NCBI GenBank assembly: GCA_002718285.1
Contig: PBAR01000007.1
Coordinates: 43,501-107,500, forward strand
DNA: 64,000 nt
Direction: 5' to 3'
DNA from: Fidelibacterota bacterium
Lineage (GTDB): Bacteria > Marinisomatota > Marinisomatia > Marinisomatales > UBA1611
Shown here: positions 37,572 through 47,139 of the stretch, in pieces
How positions within the stretch are numbered: the first letter of the stretch is position 1
Layout of the letters: every line of letters starts with the position of its first letter
Notes under the pieces: model-generated
Database searches by the model: none
The model's input: the letters and a program-made list of their open reading frames with translations, nothing else
Told to the model about the DNA's origin: nothing
Translations under genes and position numbers: made by a program

Positions 37572-38135
37572 CTATTTATGGTTCCTTTCAATCCAAGATT
37601 CTTGATCAATAAACTCAATTATCAAATCTTCATATTTTTCATTAATAAATAAAAAATTTTTTAAACAACCACCCTGCTTGAATTTGAATAATCTATGCAA
37701 AACTTTTGATTTTTCATTGGACTCTGCATAGGCACTCATGAGATTCAGTAAATTTAATTTAGTAAAAGCTATTTTCAGCATTAACGCGAAAGATTCCGTC
37801 AACACAGTACCATGGTTATAATCCTTATCACCAATTACTACAGATATTTCAGCATAGCGGTGGACCCAATTAATGCCTGAAAGGGAGATTATACCAATAT
37901 GTTTATCATTCCCCTTATCTATAATTGATAAAACAAGCTTTTCTTTATTATCTTTAAGTGATTTATAAAAATCTAGTTGAGTATCTTGCGAATTTGGCCA
38001 GTGTCTTTCAGTCAAGTACTTTGTAATCTCCTCATCACTAAACCATTCATACCAGCCGCCATATACATCATCCTCAATGGGGTGACGCAAATAAACATTT
38101 TTTCCTACAATATATGGATTAACCATAAAACTCAA
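37572..38135 (-). CDS. PseH-like GNAT acyltransferase
   Basis: 187 residues of the RimJ/RimL/PseH subgroup: NVYLRHPIEDDVYGGWYEWFSDEEIT at the start, HIGIISLSGINWVHRYAEISVVIGDK, and a region YNHGTVLTESFALMLK that fills the acyl-CoA loop. In pseudaminic synthesis PseH acetylates the C4 amine made by PseC. Here the gene lies 21 bases after an acyl carrier protein and FkbH, which suggests the donor could be an ACP-bound acyl group rather than acetyl-CoA; inference from position only. Confidence 0.76.
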   Translation of the reverse strand: MSFMVNPYIVGKNVYLRHPIEDDVYGGWYEWFSDEEITKYLTERHWPNSQDTQLDFYKSLKDNKEKLVLSIIDKGNDKHIGIISLSGINWVHRYAEISVVIGDKDYNHGTVLTESFALMLKIAFTKLNLLNLMSAYAESNEKSKVLHRLFKFKQGGCLKNFLFINEKYEDLIIEFIDQESWIERNHK

Positions 38136-38156
38136 TTTAAATTAGATATGAAATTA

Positions 38157-38411
38157 TTATTTTTTATTACTTAAAATATCAGTTACTACTAACATTATTA
38201 GTTTCAAGTTAATTAGTTCTATTATTTCATTATCACTAAAATTAATATCTAATTCTTCTTCCAGAGCAATTACAAAATTAATATGCTTAAGTGAGTCCCA
38301 TGATTCAATTGTATCTGGTGATGATTCATCATCAATTTTTGAAACAGGTATTTCAAATACCGAGGACATTATGCTTTTTATTTGATTCTCCAGATTATCA
38401 ATCATAAACAA
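38157..38411 (-). CDS. acyl carrier protein
   Basis: 84 residues. The phosphopantetheine serine is Ser40 in ESWDSLKHI (D-S-L type). Helix-rich and acidic, as ACPs are. It overlaps the FkbH-like gene by 14 bases; an internal ATG at codon 3 would lessen the overlap. The pair FkbH-ACP is the classic unit for making glyceryl-ACP from 1,3-bisphosphoglycerate or loading other C3 units. No phosphopantetheinyl transferase is in the window. Confidence 0.84.
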   Translation of the reverse strand: MFMIDNLENQIKSIMSSVFEIPVSKIDDESSPDTIESWDSLKHINFVIALEEELDINFSDNEIIELINLKLIMLVVTDILSNKK

Positions 38412-40134
38412 CCTTTATATAATCATATTTCTTTCGATTATATTTTTTTACATCCAAAATGTAGTTTCTAACTTTTTCTTTTTCATCTATCAATACAAAA
38501 GAGCAATTATCAAAAAAATCTCTCACCTGCTCATTTTTTGAAGTTTTTATGTATCTTGCTTTAAGGTTAGGTATCTTTCTCTTTTTTATTTTTTCAATAA
38601 TGAAATCTAAAAATGCATACTCGATATTTCTCCCAATAACTCTACAACTCATTAATAAAGTATCAATTTCATACTTTTCTTTATTGGCATTTGAGGTAAT
38701 TATACTCAAACCCGTTATTCCATAGTCCCCAAACTTATCAGAAACAGAAAAAGCAAAAACATCAGAACCATTATCTTCTATAAATTTTAGAATATCGCGT
38801 TCCGTATACCTTTTTGTGGTAAGATTAAATTGGTTTGTTTTCTGAGTCATTTGAGACATACGATCGATCATGGTATCATCATCTTCAAATATAGTTACTT
38901 TTAGTTTTAAGGATGAAAGATAGTCTTCAATATCACTGAATTCTTTTTTTATTGTTTCTCTTTTCAACTGCTCCTTATACAACTTCATCTTTTTTGAATC
39001 TTCATCAGTAAATGAAAAATTGAAAAATAGACCAAGATTCTGGCGAAGTAAACCTGGATAACAATGTAAATCCTTCGGAACTTGTAAAACTGTAATTTGT
39101 GGTAATTTCTTTTTTATTAAGTTTATTTCAAAAGATGAATCATCTATAAATACAAAGCTCTCCAAACCAATATTTAGCTCTTTTGCTATTTGACTCAGAT
39201 TTGTGACTTTATTGGACCAGTTACTTTTATTAATGATAATATTCTCTTCCCTTAATTGCATATCTGGATGAGATTTTATTACTTCATTAACATCTTTAAA
39301 ATTATTTTTGCTACATATACCAATCAATATACCTTTCTTATTTAAGGCCAATGCAATAGATTGAATTTCTTCAAAAATTGCTCCGTACTTTGTTCTAGAT
39401 GACATTTCAATATTATCAAAACCATCTTCACCTAGGATACCCTTCCATAAAGTATTATCACAATCAAAAATTAGAGCCTTTTTTAATTTTCCATTAGCAG
39501 ACATAATATAAGGGCTAACATACTCTGCATATGCTTTAAAAAAATCAATTTTGTACAATGCTTTAGAAGAATAATAATATCTAAAATCAAGACAATTATC
39601 AAGTCCAACATTAACAATTACTTTTTCTAGATCAACTAATCTAAAGTTTAAATCAATGCTATTATAAAGATATTTATTTAAATGGTCTGCTAATTTTTCA
39701 AAATTATTTTTTTTTAGGGTTGAATTAGAAAAAGAAATAGAAGTGAATTTATTCATTATCACTAGTGATGTGTTCCTAAGATTTTTTATTATAAAATCTA
39801 TTTCAGATTTGGTGTTCTGAAGGATTTCGTCAAGATCATTTTTATTTTTTATTTCAGCCTTATATTGCAACCCATCTATAATATTACATAATTCCCAAAA
39901 AATAAAAACTGCATTCGAATCATAGTATTTCTTACTATCTTGCAATATATTATTATAGTCACCAATATTTACAATAGCATTAATACCCCTAGACCTAATT
40001 TTATATTCTAATATTTCTTTTATTTGATGAATAGTTATATTTGATAGTATGGCAATATTATAAGGACTTGACTTCAACTCTTCGCCAATTCGTTTATTAA
40101 GATTTAAGATTTCCGAGTATTTAAAATTCTTCAC
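38398..40134 (-). CDS. FkbH-like HAD-IIIC domain protein with C-terminal GNAT-like domain
   Basis: 578 residues. The HAD nucleophile motif IFDCDNTLWKGILGEDG has Asp224 and Asp226; a motif-II-like Ser and the Lys follow in IGICSKNNFKD, and FVFIDDSSFEINLI is motif IV. A C-terminal GNAT-like region (about 430-560) contains TLLMSCRVIGRNIEYAFLDF. FkbH-type proteins load D-glyceryl from 1,3-bisphosphoglycerate on an ACP. It is coupled to both neighbours (4-base overlap with the MaoC-SDR gene, 14 with the ACP gene). N-terminal 215 residues are less conserved. Confidence 0.84.
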   Translation of the reverse strand: MKNFKYSEILNLNKRIGEELKSSPYNIAILSNITIHQIKEILEYKIRSRGINAIVNIGDYNNILQDSKKYYDSNAVFIFWELCNIIDGLQYKAEIKNKNDLDEILQNTKSEIDFIIKNLRNTSLVIMNKFTSISFSNSTLKKNNFEKLADHLNKYLYNSIDLNFRLVDLEKVIVNVGLDNCLDFRYYYSSKALYKIDFFKAYAEYVSPYIMSANGKLKKALIFDCDNTLWKGILGEDGFDNIEMSSRTKYGAIFEEIQSIALALNKKGILIGICSKNNFKDVNEVIKSHPDMQLREENIIINKSNWSNKVTNLSQIAKELNIGLESFVFIDDSSFEINLIKKKLPQITVLQVPKDLHCYPGLLRQNLGLFFNFSFTDEDSKKMKLYKEQLKRETIKKEFSDIEDYLSSLKLKVTIFEDDDTMIDRMSQMTQKTNQFNLTTKRYTERDILKFIEDNGSDVFAFSVSDKFGDYGITGLSIITSNANKEKYEIDTLLMSCRVIGRNIEYAFLDFIIEKIKKRKIPNLKARYIKTSKNEQVRDFFDNCSFVLIDEKEKVRNYILDVKKYNRKKYDYIKVVYD

Positions 40135-41327
40135 AACATTACTTGTCCACCATTTACCCTGATTGTTTCACCAGTTATATAATTTGACTTATTAGAAGCA
40201 AGAAAAGAGACTGCATTGGCTACATCATCAGCGGAAGCTAAAGTTCTTAAAGGTGTTTGTGCAGCGGAGAGAAGCCTTGCCTTTTCTGGGATATTAGCAA
40301 TCAATGATGTATCAACCATCCCTGGAGAGACTAAATTAATCCTTACACCTTGAGGTGCAAGCTCAAATGCCGCGGCTTTTACAAATCCATTTAAAGCTGA
40401 TTTAGAAACTATGTAAGGAAACCATTGCGCATTTGGTTTTTCTGTTGCCATTGTTGTAATTCCAATAAATTTTCCAAAATTTTGCTTTTTCCAAACTGAT
40501 AAAAAAATATTTAATAAATTGAAAGATCCTTTAATATTTGCATCCAATTGAGCTTGGATATCAATCCATTCAATATTAGAAAATTTTATATTTGGAATTG
40601 AAGTTGCAGCACAATTAACTATAACAGAAATATTTCCAATATTACGAATTGACTCTTGTTTCATTTCTTGGACATCCAATAATGAAATAATATCACCTTG
40701 GACAATAATGGCTTTTCTACCAATCTTCTCTATTTGCATTTTAAGCTTATTTGCTCTTTTTTTATTCTTGAAATAATGAATAGCTATATTAAAACCATCC
40801 TTTGCTAATTGAATACACACAGCACTGCCAATACCTCCAGTACCACCAATAATCATTGCATTTTTTATAGGTTTAGTTTTTTTCTTTTTTAATTCTGGGA
40901 TAGTACTTTCTATTAATTTTACTTTTGCTGTTCCAGTAGTGACTTTTTCTCTATTTTGGTTAAAAATATCTGTTTTTAAAATAATTGTCCTGGTCCGAGC
41001 TATTTTTTTTATGACCTCAGCCATTACCCGCAATTTATCACCAACACGAACGGGTAGTAAAAATTCGAGGTCTTGTCCATACCATAAAGCACCATCTCCA
41101 GGTAATTTTGTACCAATTATGGTAGAAATAAATGATGCTCCAAGCATACCATGGGCTACTGGTTTTTTAAAAGTAGTTTCTGATGCATATTTTTCATCCA
41201 CATGCAGTTTATTATTATCACCTGTTAATTCCACAAACTTATTAATATCAGTTTGAGTAATAGTGTGCACTAACTCTGCCTTATCACCTATTGATATAGT
41301 ATCGTACTTTTTTATTTTGAACTCCAA
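40131..41327 (-). CDS. MaoC hydratase fused to SDR 3-oxoacyl reductase
   Basis: 398 residues in two modules. Residues 1 to about 135 form a MaoC hotdog domain with the catalytic Asp37 and His42 (LTGDNNKLHVDEKYA) and FKKPVAHGMLGASF. Residues about 155-398 are a FabG-like SDR: IIGGTGGIGSAV (161-167), VNCAATS, the Tyr-x-x-x-Lys in FPYIVSKSAL, SPGMVDTSL and the C-terminal TGETIRVNGG. Fused, they can reduce a 3-keto group and add or remove water from an acyl group. It sits next to FkbH and ACP, so it probably tailors an ACP-bound chain. It overlaps the aldo/keto reductase gene by 16 bases. Confidence 0.85.
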   Translation of the reverse strand: MEFKIKKYDTISIGDKAELVHTITQTDINKFVELTGDNNKLHVDEKYASETTFKKPVAHGMLGASFISTIIGTKLPGDGALWYGQDLEFLLPVRVGDKLRVMAEVIKKIARTRTIILKTDIFNQNREKVTTGTAKVKLIESTIPELKKKKTKPIKNAMIIGGTGGIGSAVCIQLAKDGFNIAIHYFKNKKRANKLKMQIEKIGRKAIIVQGDIISLLDVQEMKQESIRNIGNISVIVNCAATSIPNIKFSNIEWIDIQAQLDANIKGSFNLLNIFLSVWKKQNFGKFIGITTMATEKPNAQWFPYIVSKSALNGFVKAAAFELAPQGVRINLVSPGMVDTSLIANIPEKARLLSAAQTPLRTLASADDVANAVSFLASNKSNYITGETIRVNGGQVML

Positions 41328-42202
41328 TTTCTTGGATCAAGCCAGTATTTATTGAATTTAAACCTTAACGAATCAATAATGGCAATATCCTTTTTACTAT
41401 ATAAATCAAGATCTAGCAAATGCTCAATATGTTTTTTTGTATCTACCCCAATCAGGAAATAATCGATGTAATCATTTAAATTAACAAAGGAGATAGCAAA
41501 ACGAACTGGATCTAACTGATGTTTATTTAATTTTGAATGATATTTTTTTTGAATAGAGATTAGTTCTTTAGGAGAACTTTGTATCAAACTATTTTTTGAT
41601 GCTAACAAGCCTTGTAGAAGAACAGAGCGGGCAAAACATTTATTACTAGTGATATTTAAATCTTCAAAACGTCTATCAATTACATTAAAAGGGAATTGGT
41701 ATGCTAAATCAAAATAACATGACCTTTGTAATTTTTTAATTTCGCTAGTTTCATATACTGATATACCAAGTGTTGATACTGGATTTTCCACTAAAAGATT
41801 TTCAAAAAATTTTGATTCTGTAGACAATAAGTTGGAATCTAAAGGATCATGAAAAAAAAGTATATTAATTGGGCATCGTAGATTTTCCAAAGATGATTTA
41901 AGGTAATTGTTAATACAAATCTGAAAATTCGATGTCTTTTTCAAAGAAGGTATTTTAGTCAACACTATCACATCATCCTGAATACCGTTAGCAACAATAA
42001 ATTCGCCCAACAATTTTTCTGATGAACCATAACCTGGCGCAGTATCGAACCTTCTGACGCCTTTTTCCCATGCAAATTCAAGAATTTTAAAAGCATCTTG
42101 CTTCGCTGGTTTACCAAAAATATTAGCTATACCATAATTCATACCTAATTGGGCTGTTCCCAGGACTATTTTTTTTTGAATTTCTGATTGTTTCATAATC
42201 AA
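41312..42202 (-). CDS. aldo/keto reductase
   Basis: 296 residues. LGTAQLGMNYGIANIFGKP opens an AKR barrel; the catalytic Asp and Tyr region reads RRFDTAPGYGSSEKLLGEF, and the phosphate-binding end is absent or weakly conserved. Members of this subgroup occur within Pse-type clusters. The 4-base overlap with pseC and 16-base overlap with the MaoC-SDR gene place it in the operon. It might reduce a keto group on the sugar or on the acyl chain. Confidence 0.75.
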   Translation of the reverse strand: MIMKQSEIQKKIVLGTAQLGMNYGIANIFGKPAKQDAFKILEFAWEKGVRRFDTAPGYGSSEKLLGEFIVANGIQDDVIVLTKIPSLKKTSNFQICINNYLKSSLENLRCPINILFFHDPLDSNLLSTESKFFENLLVENPVSTLGISVYETSEIKKLQRSCYFDLAYQFPFNVIDRRFEDLNITSNKCFARSVLLQGLLASKNSLIQSSPKELISIQKKYHSKLNKHQLDPVRFAISFVNLNDYIDYFLIGVDTKKHIEHLLDLDLYSKKDIAIIDSLRFKFNKYWLDPRNWSSK

Positions 42203-43380
42203 TTAGATTTAAAGAAATTTATAATATCTTCAACGACTTTCTCTACTTCTTCGTCTTTTAAAGATGGATAAAGCGGAATAGATATAGCTCTTTCATAATA
42301 ATTTTCCGAAATAGGGAAATCTCCGTGTTTATACCCGAAATTTTTTTTATAATAATCCAAATAATGTACTGGAATATAATGTACCATAGGTAGATAATCC
42401 TTACTCTGAAGATAGTTAAACAGATCATAGCGATCATATCGAGAATTATCCTTAACCTGAAGGACATAAATATGAAAATTACTGTCAACATTTTCTGCTT
42501 CGTAGGGTAAAATCAATTCATCTATATTAGAAAAATGATTATTATAATATTTAACAATTTGGTTACGCCTAAACTTGTTTTTTTCGATTTTTTTTAACTG
42601 ACTGAGACCTAGAGCAGCCTGAAAATCTGTAATACGATAGTTAAAACCCAATAATTCCATATCGTATATCCATGAACCAATTCGTTTTTTTTCACTAAAC
42701 ATTTCCTCACGACGATCAATACCGTGTTTACGCATCAAATGAATCTTCTCATATAGATTTAGATCATTTGTAAGTATTGCTCCTCCCTCACCAGTGGTAA
42801 TATGTTTTACAGGGTGAAAACTATAAGTGCAAAGATCAACATGCATACAATCACCGCAAGCATATTTTTTATCTAAATGAGAATAGTTAGATCCTATAGA
42901 ATGTGAACCGTCTTCTATAATTCTTAGACCATGCTTTTTTGCAATTTCTTTAATTTCTGGCAAATTTGATGGATGACCTCGAAAATCTACTGGCATAATT
43001 GCTTTTGTATTTTCATTGATCTTTGATTCAATTAGGCTAGGATCAATATTTAAAGTGTCTTTATCAATATCTACAAATTGGACTTTTGCACCTTGATATA
43101 ATGCAGAATTAGGTGTGGCACAAAAGGTCAAAGGAGTAGTGATAACTTCATCTCCTGGTCCAATATCTAAAGCTGCTACCGACATGTGTAAAGCCGCTGT
43201 ACCGCTAGAAACCGCTACTCCATACTTTGCACCAGTATAATCCGCTATTGCTTGACCAAATTTTTCAACGATGAATCCTTGCGTGATTGGGCCATCTTTT
43301 AAAACATTTAATACTGATTGAATATCTTCATCATCTATATTATGTAAACCATAAGGAATTTTCTTTTTTTTAAGAATCAT
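42199..43380 (-). CDS. pseC: UDP-4-keto-6-deoxy-AltNAc 4-aminotransferase
   Basis: 393 residues, DegT fold PLP aminotransferase. PseC puts an amine on C4 of the PseB product. Seen: KKKIPYGLHNIDDEDIQSV at the start, VSSGTAALHMSVAAL, the PLP Asp in IIEDGSHSIG and the Schiff-base Lys in FHPVKHITTGEGG. The order pseB-pseC is conserved in Pse loci, and this one overlaps pseB by 4 bases. It is one of three DegT proteins in the window and differs from the His-containing one at 22534. Confidence 0.88.
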   Translation of the reverse strand: MILKKKKIPYGLHNIDDEDIQSVLNVLKDGPITQGFIVEKFGQAIADYTGAKYGVAVSSGTAALHMSVAALDIGPGDEVITTPLTFCATPNSALYQGAKVQFVDIDKDTLNIDPSLIESKINENTKAIMPVDFRGHPSNLPEIKEIAKKHGLRIIEDGSHSIGSNYSHLDKKYACGDCMHVDLCTYSFHPVKHITTGEGGAILTNDLNLYEKIHLMRKHGIDRREEMFSEKKRIGSWIYDMELLGFNYRITDFQAALGLSQLKKIEKNKFRRNQIVKYYNNHFSNIDELILPYEAENVDSNFHIYVLQVKDNSRYDRYDLFNYLQSKDYLPMVHYIPVHYLDYYKKNFGYKHGDFPISENYYERAISIPLYPSLKDEEVEKVVEDIINFFKSN

Positions 43381-44393
43381 ATATTTAACTCTTGAAGGTT
43401 TTTATAATCAGATGATTCAACATATTTTTGCAATTCTTCTATACTCATCCATTTCTCATTATTATTACTAGAGTATACAAAATCATCATGTACCTTAATT
43501 CCATTCTTAATTCTACCAGGATCTAAATACCATTTATTTAAAGTTGGTAGAATCTTATAATACCACTCATATTCATAAGTACACATTGCATCTTCTTCAT
43601 TAATCATTACTTCATGAATTTTTTCCCCTGGTCTTATTCCAATAATTTTTTGCTGTGCATTGGGACAAATTGCTTTTGCGATGTCCTTTATATTCATTGA
43701 TGGTATTTTATGAACATATATCTCACCGCCCAAAGCATCATCTATAGCATGCCAAACTAATTTTACACCTTCCTCAATAGTAATCATAAAACGAGTCATT
43801 CGCTCATCAGTAATAGGCAATATACCTGATTTCCCTTTTTCTTGGAAAAAAGGTATTACCGAACCACGACTTCCCATAACATTACCATACCTGACAACTG
43901 AAAAAGATGCATTCAAATTCGATCGATTTAAATTTGCTGCAACAAATAGTTTGTCAGAAGCTAACTTAGTAGCTCCATATAAATTTATAGGATTACAAGC
44001 CTTATCTGTACTAAGCGCAACAATCTTTTCTACACCATATTCAGCTGCTGCATCAATTACATTCATTGCACCATTAACATTAGTTTTGATACACTCGAAA
44101 GGATTATACTCTGCTGTAGGTACTATTTTAGTCGCTGCAGCATGTACAATACAATCAACTCCTTTTACTACACTATTTAATCTTTGCTTATCACGAACAT
44201 CTCCTATAACATAATCGATTTTTCCATTTGGATCAAATTCCTGAAATTTTTCTTCCATATTCCATTGTTTCATCTCATCTCTTGAAAAAATTATTATCTT
44301 TTTCGTATTATATTTTTCTAATGTCATTTTAGTAAATTTTTTACCAAATGATCCTGTCCCCCCAGTTATCAAAATAATTTTATTATCTAACAT
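43377..44393 (-). CDS. pseB: UDP-N-acetylglucosamine 4,6-dehydratase (inverting)
   Basis: 338 residues. First step of pseudaminic synthesis: dehydrates UDP-GlcNAc at C4/C6 and inverts C5. Seen: LITGGTGSFGKKFTKMTL, VIGDVRDKQRL, ALSTDKACNPINLYGATKLASDKLF (the family's most diagnostic block, with the Tyr and Lys) and MGSRGSVIPFF. It heads a tight operon of at least ten overlapping or near-adjacent genes reaching 34617. A separate 87-base gap lies before it, holding no obvious gene. The name is well supported by the STDKACNP block. Confidence 0.93.
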   Translation of the reverse strand: MLDNKIILITGGTGSFGKKFTKMTLEKYNTKKIIIFSRDEMKQWNMEEKFQEFDPNGKIDYVIGDVRDKQRLNSVVKGVDCIVHAAATKIVPTAEYNPFECIKTNVNGAMNVIDAAAEYGVEKIVALSTDKACNPINLYGATKLASDKLFVAANLNRSNLNASFSVVRYGNVMGSRGSVIPFFQEKGKSGILPITDERMTRFMITIEEGVKLVWHAIDDALGGEIYVHKIPSMNIKDIAKAICPNAQQKIIGIRPGEKIHEVMINEEDAMCTYEYEWYYKILPTLNKWYLDPGRIKNGIKVHDDFVYSSNNNEKWMSIEELQKYVESSDYKNLQELNI

Positions 44394-44480
44394 ATAATAT
44401 ATTTGTTCCTTATCACTAATCTGAATTAATTAAAACAATTATTTTCAATTATTGATGACTTTAATAATTAGAAAATTATG

Positions 44481-45557
44481 TTACTTTTTCCAAGGAATTA
44501 ACTCAATCAAATTTTTTTGTATATTGAATTTTATTTCTTTCATTTTTTCTTTTTCTTTTTCTTCACTATTATTAAAATATTCCAGAATAAAACCGATTGC
44601 TAATCCAAAAAAAATACCTATAAATCCAGCCATAATAACCATATTTCTTTTTTTAGGCTTAGTATAAAATAGTGGTGTTTCTGGAGGGTCAATTACTATT
44701 ACATAATCAGATTCTTTTACTTCTTCGATTTTGATTGTCTCTAATTGTTGCTTTAAAGTTGTGAAAACACCAGTTAAAACTGCCACTTCCCTAGTCAACC
44801 TTTGTTGCTCTAGTTGCAGAGAAGGAGAATTTTCTATTCGACGATTACGAACACGAAAAGCTCTTAATGCTTCTTCAGTAGCCTGTAATTCTTTCTCTGT
44901 ATCAATAATGCGTTCTTCAACAAATTGGCGACCTTCACTAGTTTTGGCCTTATTGTATTTTCTTTGATGGGTATCCAATTCTTCAATTAATGCTGATGTT
45001 AAATCAGATGCAAATTTAGGCTCAGATGCGCTTAGAGTTATGGTATAGATCCCAGTCTGAAAATCTTCTGAAACCTTAATAATATCTAACAAACTATTAA
45101 TAGCATAGATTTCCAATGTGTCTAAACCCGAAATAGTTTGATTAAGACCTCCAGTAAGAATCTCTAATAAGGTTCTATTAGAACCAAATTCATTGGTGTC
45201 AAATTTTCGTTCGAGCATGGCTCTGGCTAATATCCTGCTTTTAATTATTTCTGGATATACCCATTTTTGTTCTGATTGGCCAAAGGGTAAACTAATACCG
45301 AATTGAGCCGCTAAACCCTGCGCCTGGGAAGCGCTACTTCCTCCTGATGAAGATGTAATTTTTGCGGATGACTGATAGACAGGAATAGCAAAATATTGTA
45401 CATATATAATAGTAATAGTACAAAATATCGTTGGTATAATTAAGACAACTTTAATCTGGCGTGCTATAACTAGTAGAATATCAACAATGGAAATCGATTC
45501 TTCATCTTGGAAATATGGATTTGGTATAATTGAGCTTTGTGATGATTTATCAGACAT
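44481..45557 (-). CDS. Wzz/PCP-family polysaccharide chain-length determinant
   Basis: 358 residues. Two membrane spans frame a periplasmic part: about 36-56 (VVLIIPTIFCTITIIYVQYF) and about 308-330 (NMVIMAGFIGIFFGLAIGFI). A coiled-coil-like stretch is visible in ERIIDTEKELQATEEALR, and a Pro-rich motif DPPETPLFYTKPKK precedes the second span, as in Wzz proteins. No C-terminal BY-kinase domain. It regulates chain length in Wzy-dependent assembly. It lies 201 bases from the aminotransferase gene. Confidence 0.88.
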   Translation of the reverse strand: MSDKSSQSSIIPNPYFQDEESISIVDILLVIARQIKVVLIIPTIFCTITIIYVQYFAIPVYQSSAKITSSSGGSSASQAQGLAAQFGISLPFGQSEQKWVYPEIIKSRILARAMLERKFDTNEFGSNRTLLEILTGGLNQTISGLDTLEIYAINSLLDIIKVSEDFQTGIYTITLSASEPKFASDLTSALIEELDTHQRKYNKAKTSEGRQFVEERIIDTEKELQATEEALRAFRVRNRRIENSPSLQLEQQRLTREVAVLTGVFTTLKQQLETIKIEEVKESDYVIVIDPPETPLFYTKPKKRNMVIMAGFIGIFFGLAIGFILEYFNNSEEKEKEKMKEIKFNIQKNLIELIPWKK

Positions 45558-45758
45558 TGGCTTCTCTTAATAACTGATTATTAAGTTTTATAGGGATTAA
45601 TCTACAAATTAAACTTTTTATAATTTTACCAATATTAAAAAAAAGACTAATGCATTTAGATATCTGTATTGCATATAAAGAATTATAAACTTTCTAATAT
45701 TCAAACCAAATAACTTATATGAGTAATAATAATTAATCTTTATCTGTTTTTTTTGATT

Positions 45759-46874
45759 TCAATCTATTCTTAAAACATCCAATATTCTATTTTGAATATT
45801 CTTTCCAATATATGGGTGCATGGGTATAGAAAAAATTCGATTAGAAATTCTTTCAGCAACTGGAAATTCACCTTTTATATAACCTAGACTCTTAAATACT
45901 TTCTGAAGATGTAAAGGAATGCGATAATAGACCATAGCTGGTATATTTTTCTTTTTTAGTTTTTTTATTATACGATTCCTATGCCCATTTGTTTCAGCTA
46001 AGATGGAATATTGAGCCCATGACGAAATATATTCACTCGAAATAAAAGGAGATTTGAAATTTGTATCTAAATTGTCTGTATAATATGATGCAATCTGATT
46101 TCTCTTTTTTAATTCAACATCAAAAATAGCCAGTTTTTCTAATAAAATTGCAGCTTGCAAAGTATCTAAGCGTCCATTAATACCTATGTAGATATTATCA
46201 TATTTATCTTTCCCAGCACCGTGTATACGGATAGACTTCATCTTTTTGGAAAGTTGATCATCATTCGTAAAAATTGCACCACCATCACCATAGCAGCCTA
46301 GAGGCTTAGAAGGAAAAAAAGATGTTGCAGCCGCATGCCCAAATGCACCTGCTTTAATCCCATTTATGGATCCGCCAAATCCTTGAGCTGCATCTTCCAG
46401 AACAAAAAGATTATTATCTTTCGCAAATTTTTCAATTAAGGAATAATTAGCTGGTAATCCAAAAAGATCTACAGGTATTATGCCTTTGGGTTTCAAATTT
46501 TTATGCAAAGCAATATTGTATGCATTTTGTAAACCATCTGGGTTTATATTAAATGTATCTGGATAAATATCACAGAAAACAGGTGTTGCACCGAGTAGAC
46601 TAATGACTTCCGCTGTTGCAATATAAGTAAAAGGTGTAGTAATAACGGCATCACCTTTACCAATACCTTGAGCCATAAGTGGTATTAGTAAAGCATCTGT
46701 ACCAGAAGAACATGATATGCAGTGTTTAACCCCTACATATTCAGCTAGTTTTATTTCCAATTCATTTATTTCTGGTCCCATAATATATCTGCCATGATTA
46801 AAGACATCCTTGATGCGCGCTTCGACCTTTTTTTCTATAATTGCGTACTGTGCTGCTAAATCAATAAACTGCAT
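45759..46874 (-). CDS. WbpE/DegT-type sugar aminotransferase
   Basis: 371 residues, DegT/DnrJ/EryC1/StrS fold with a normal PLP lysine. It opens MQFIDLAAQYAIIEKKVE, which with HGRYIMGPEINELE resembles the WbpE/WlbC group (UDP-2-acetamido-3-keto-hexuronate 3-aminotransferase). SCSSGTDALLIPLMA and LEDAAQGFGGS are the PLP-binding region and the Lys is in FFPSKPLGCYGDGG. It may form an amino group on another sugar of the repeat unit; the WbpE identity is likely but not certain. First polysaccharide gene downstream of the regulator. Confidence 0.82.
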   Translation of the reverse strand: MQFIDLAAQYAIIEKKVEARIKDVFNHGRYIMGPEINELEIKLAEYVGVKHCISCSSGTDALLIPLMAQGIGKGDAVITTPFTYIATAEVISLLGATPVFCDIYPDTFNINPDGLQNAYNIALHKNLKPKGIIPVDLFGLPANYSLIEKFAKDNNLFVLEDAAQGFGGSINGIKAGAFGHAAATSFFPSKPLGCYGDGGAIFTNDDQLSKKMKSIRIHGAGKDKYDNIYIGINGRLDTLQAAILLEKLAIFDVELKKRNQIASYYTDNLDTNFKSPFISSEYISSWAQYSILAETNGHRNRIIKKLKKKNIPAMVYYRIPLHLQKVFKSLGYIKGEFPVAERISNRIFSIPMHPYIGKNIQNRILDVLRID

Positions 46875-47139
46875 AATTTCTAATGGATAATAGTTTACAT
46901 ATTGTGACTATTGATTTCTTGGTTATCAAATTCAGGTTCATATTTAAATCTCAGTTTATATTATAAAGATACTTAATGAAAAACATTTCAATAATTTTTC
47001 TTACCATTTTATGAAATTAGAAATATTCTTATACGATGCCCAGAAACAGCTCCGCCTCCTGGATCCCATTATCATTCCCAGTAAGAAAAAAATCATGTTG
47101 ATTAGAAAAAAATTGCCGAATACACTAATTCAGCATAGA

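Noticed and set aside
42258..42491. Minus-strand frame of 77 codons inside pseC
   Set aside because: Shadow of pseC in another frame; hydrophobic low-complexity translation with no homology I recognise.
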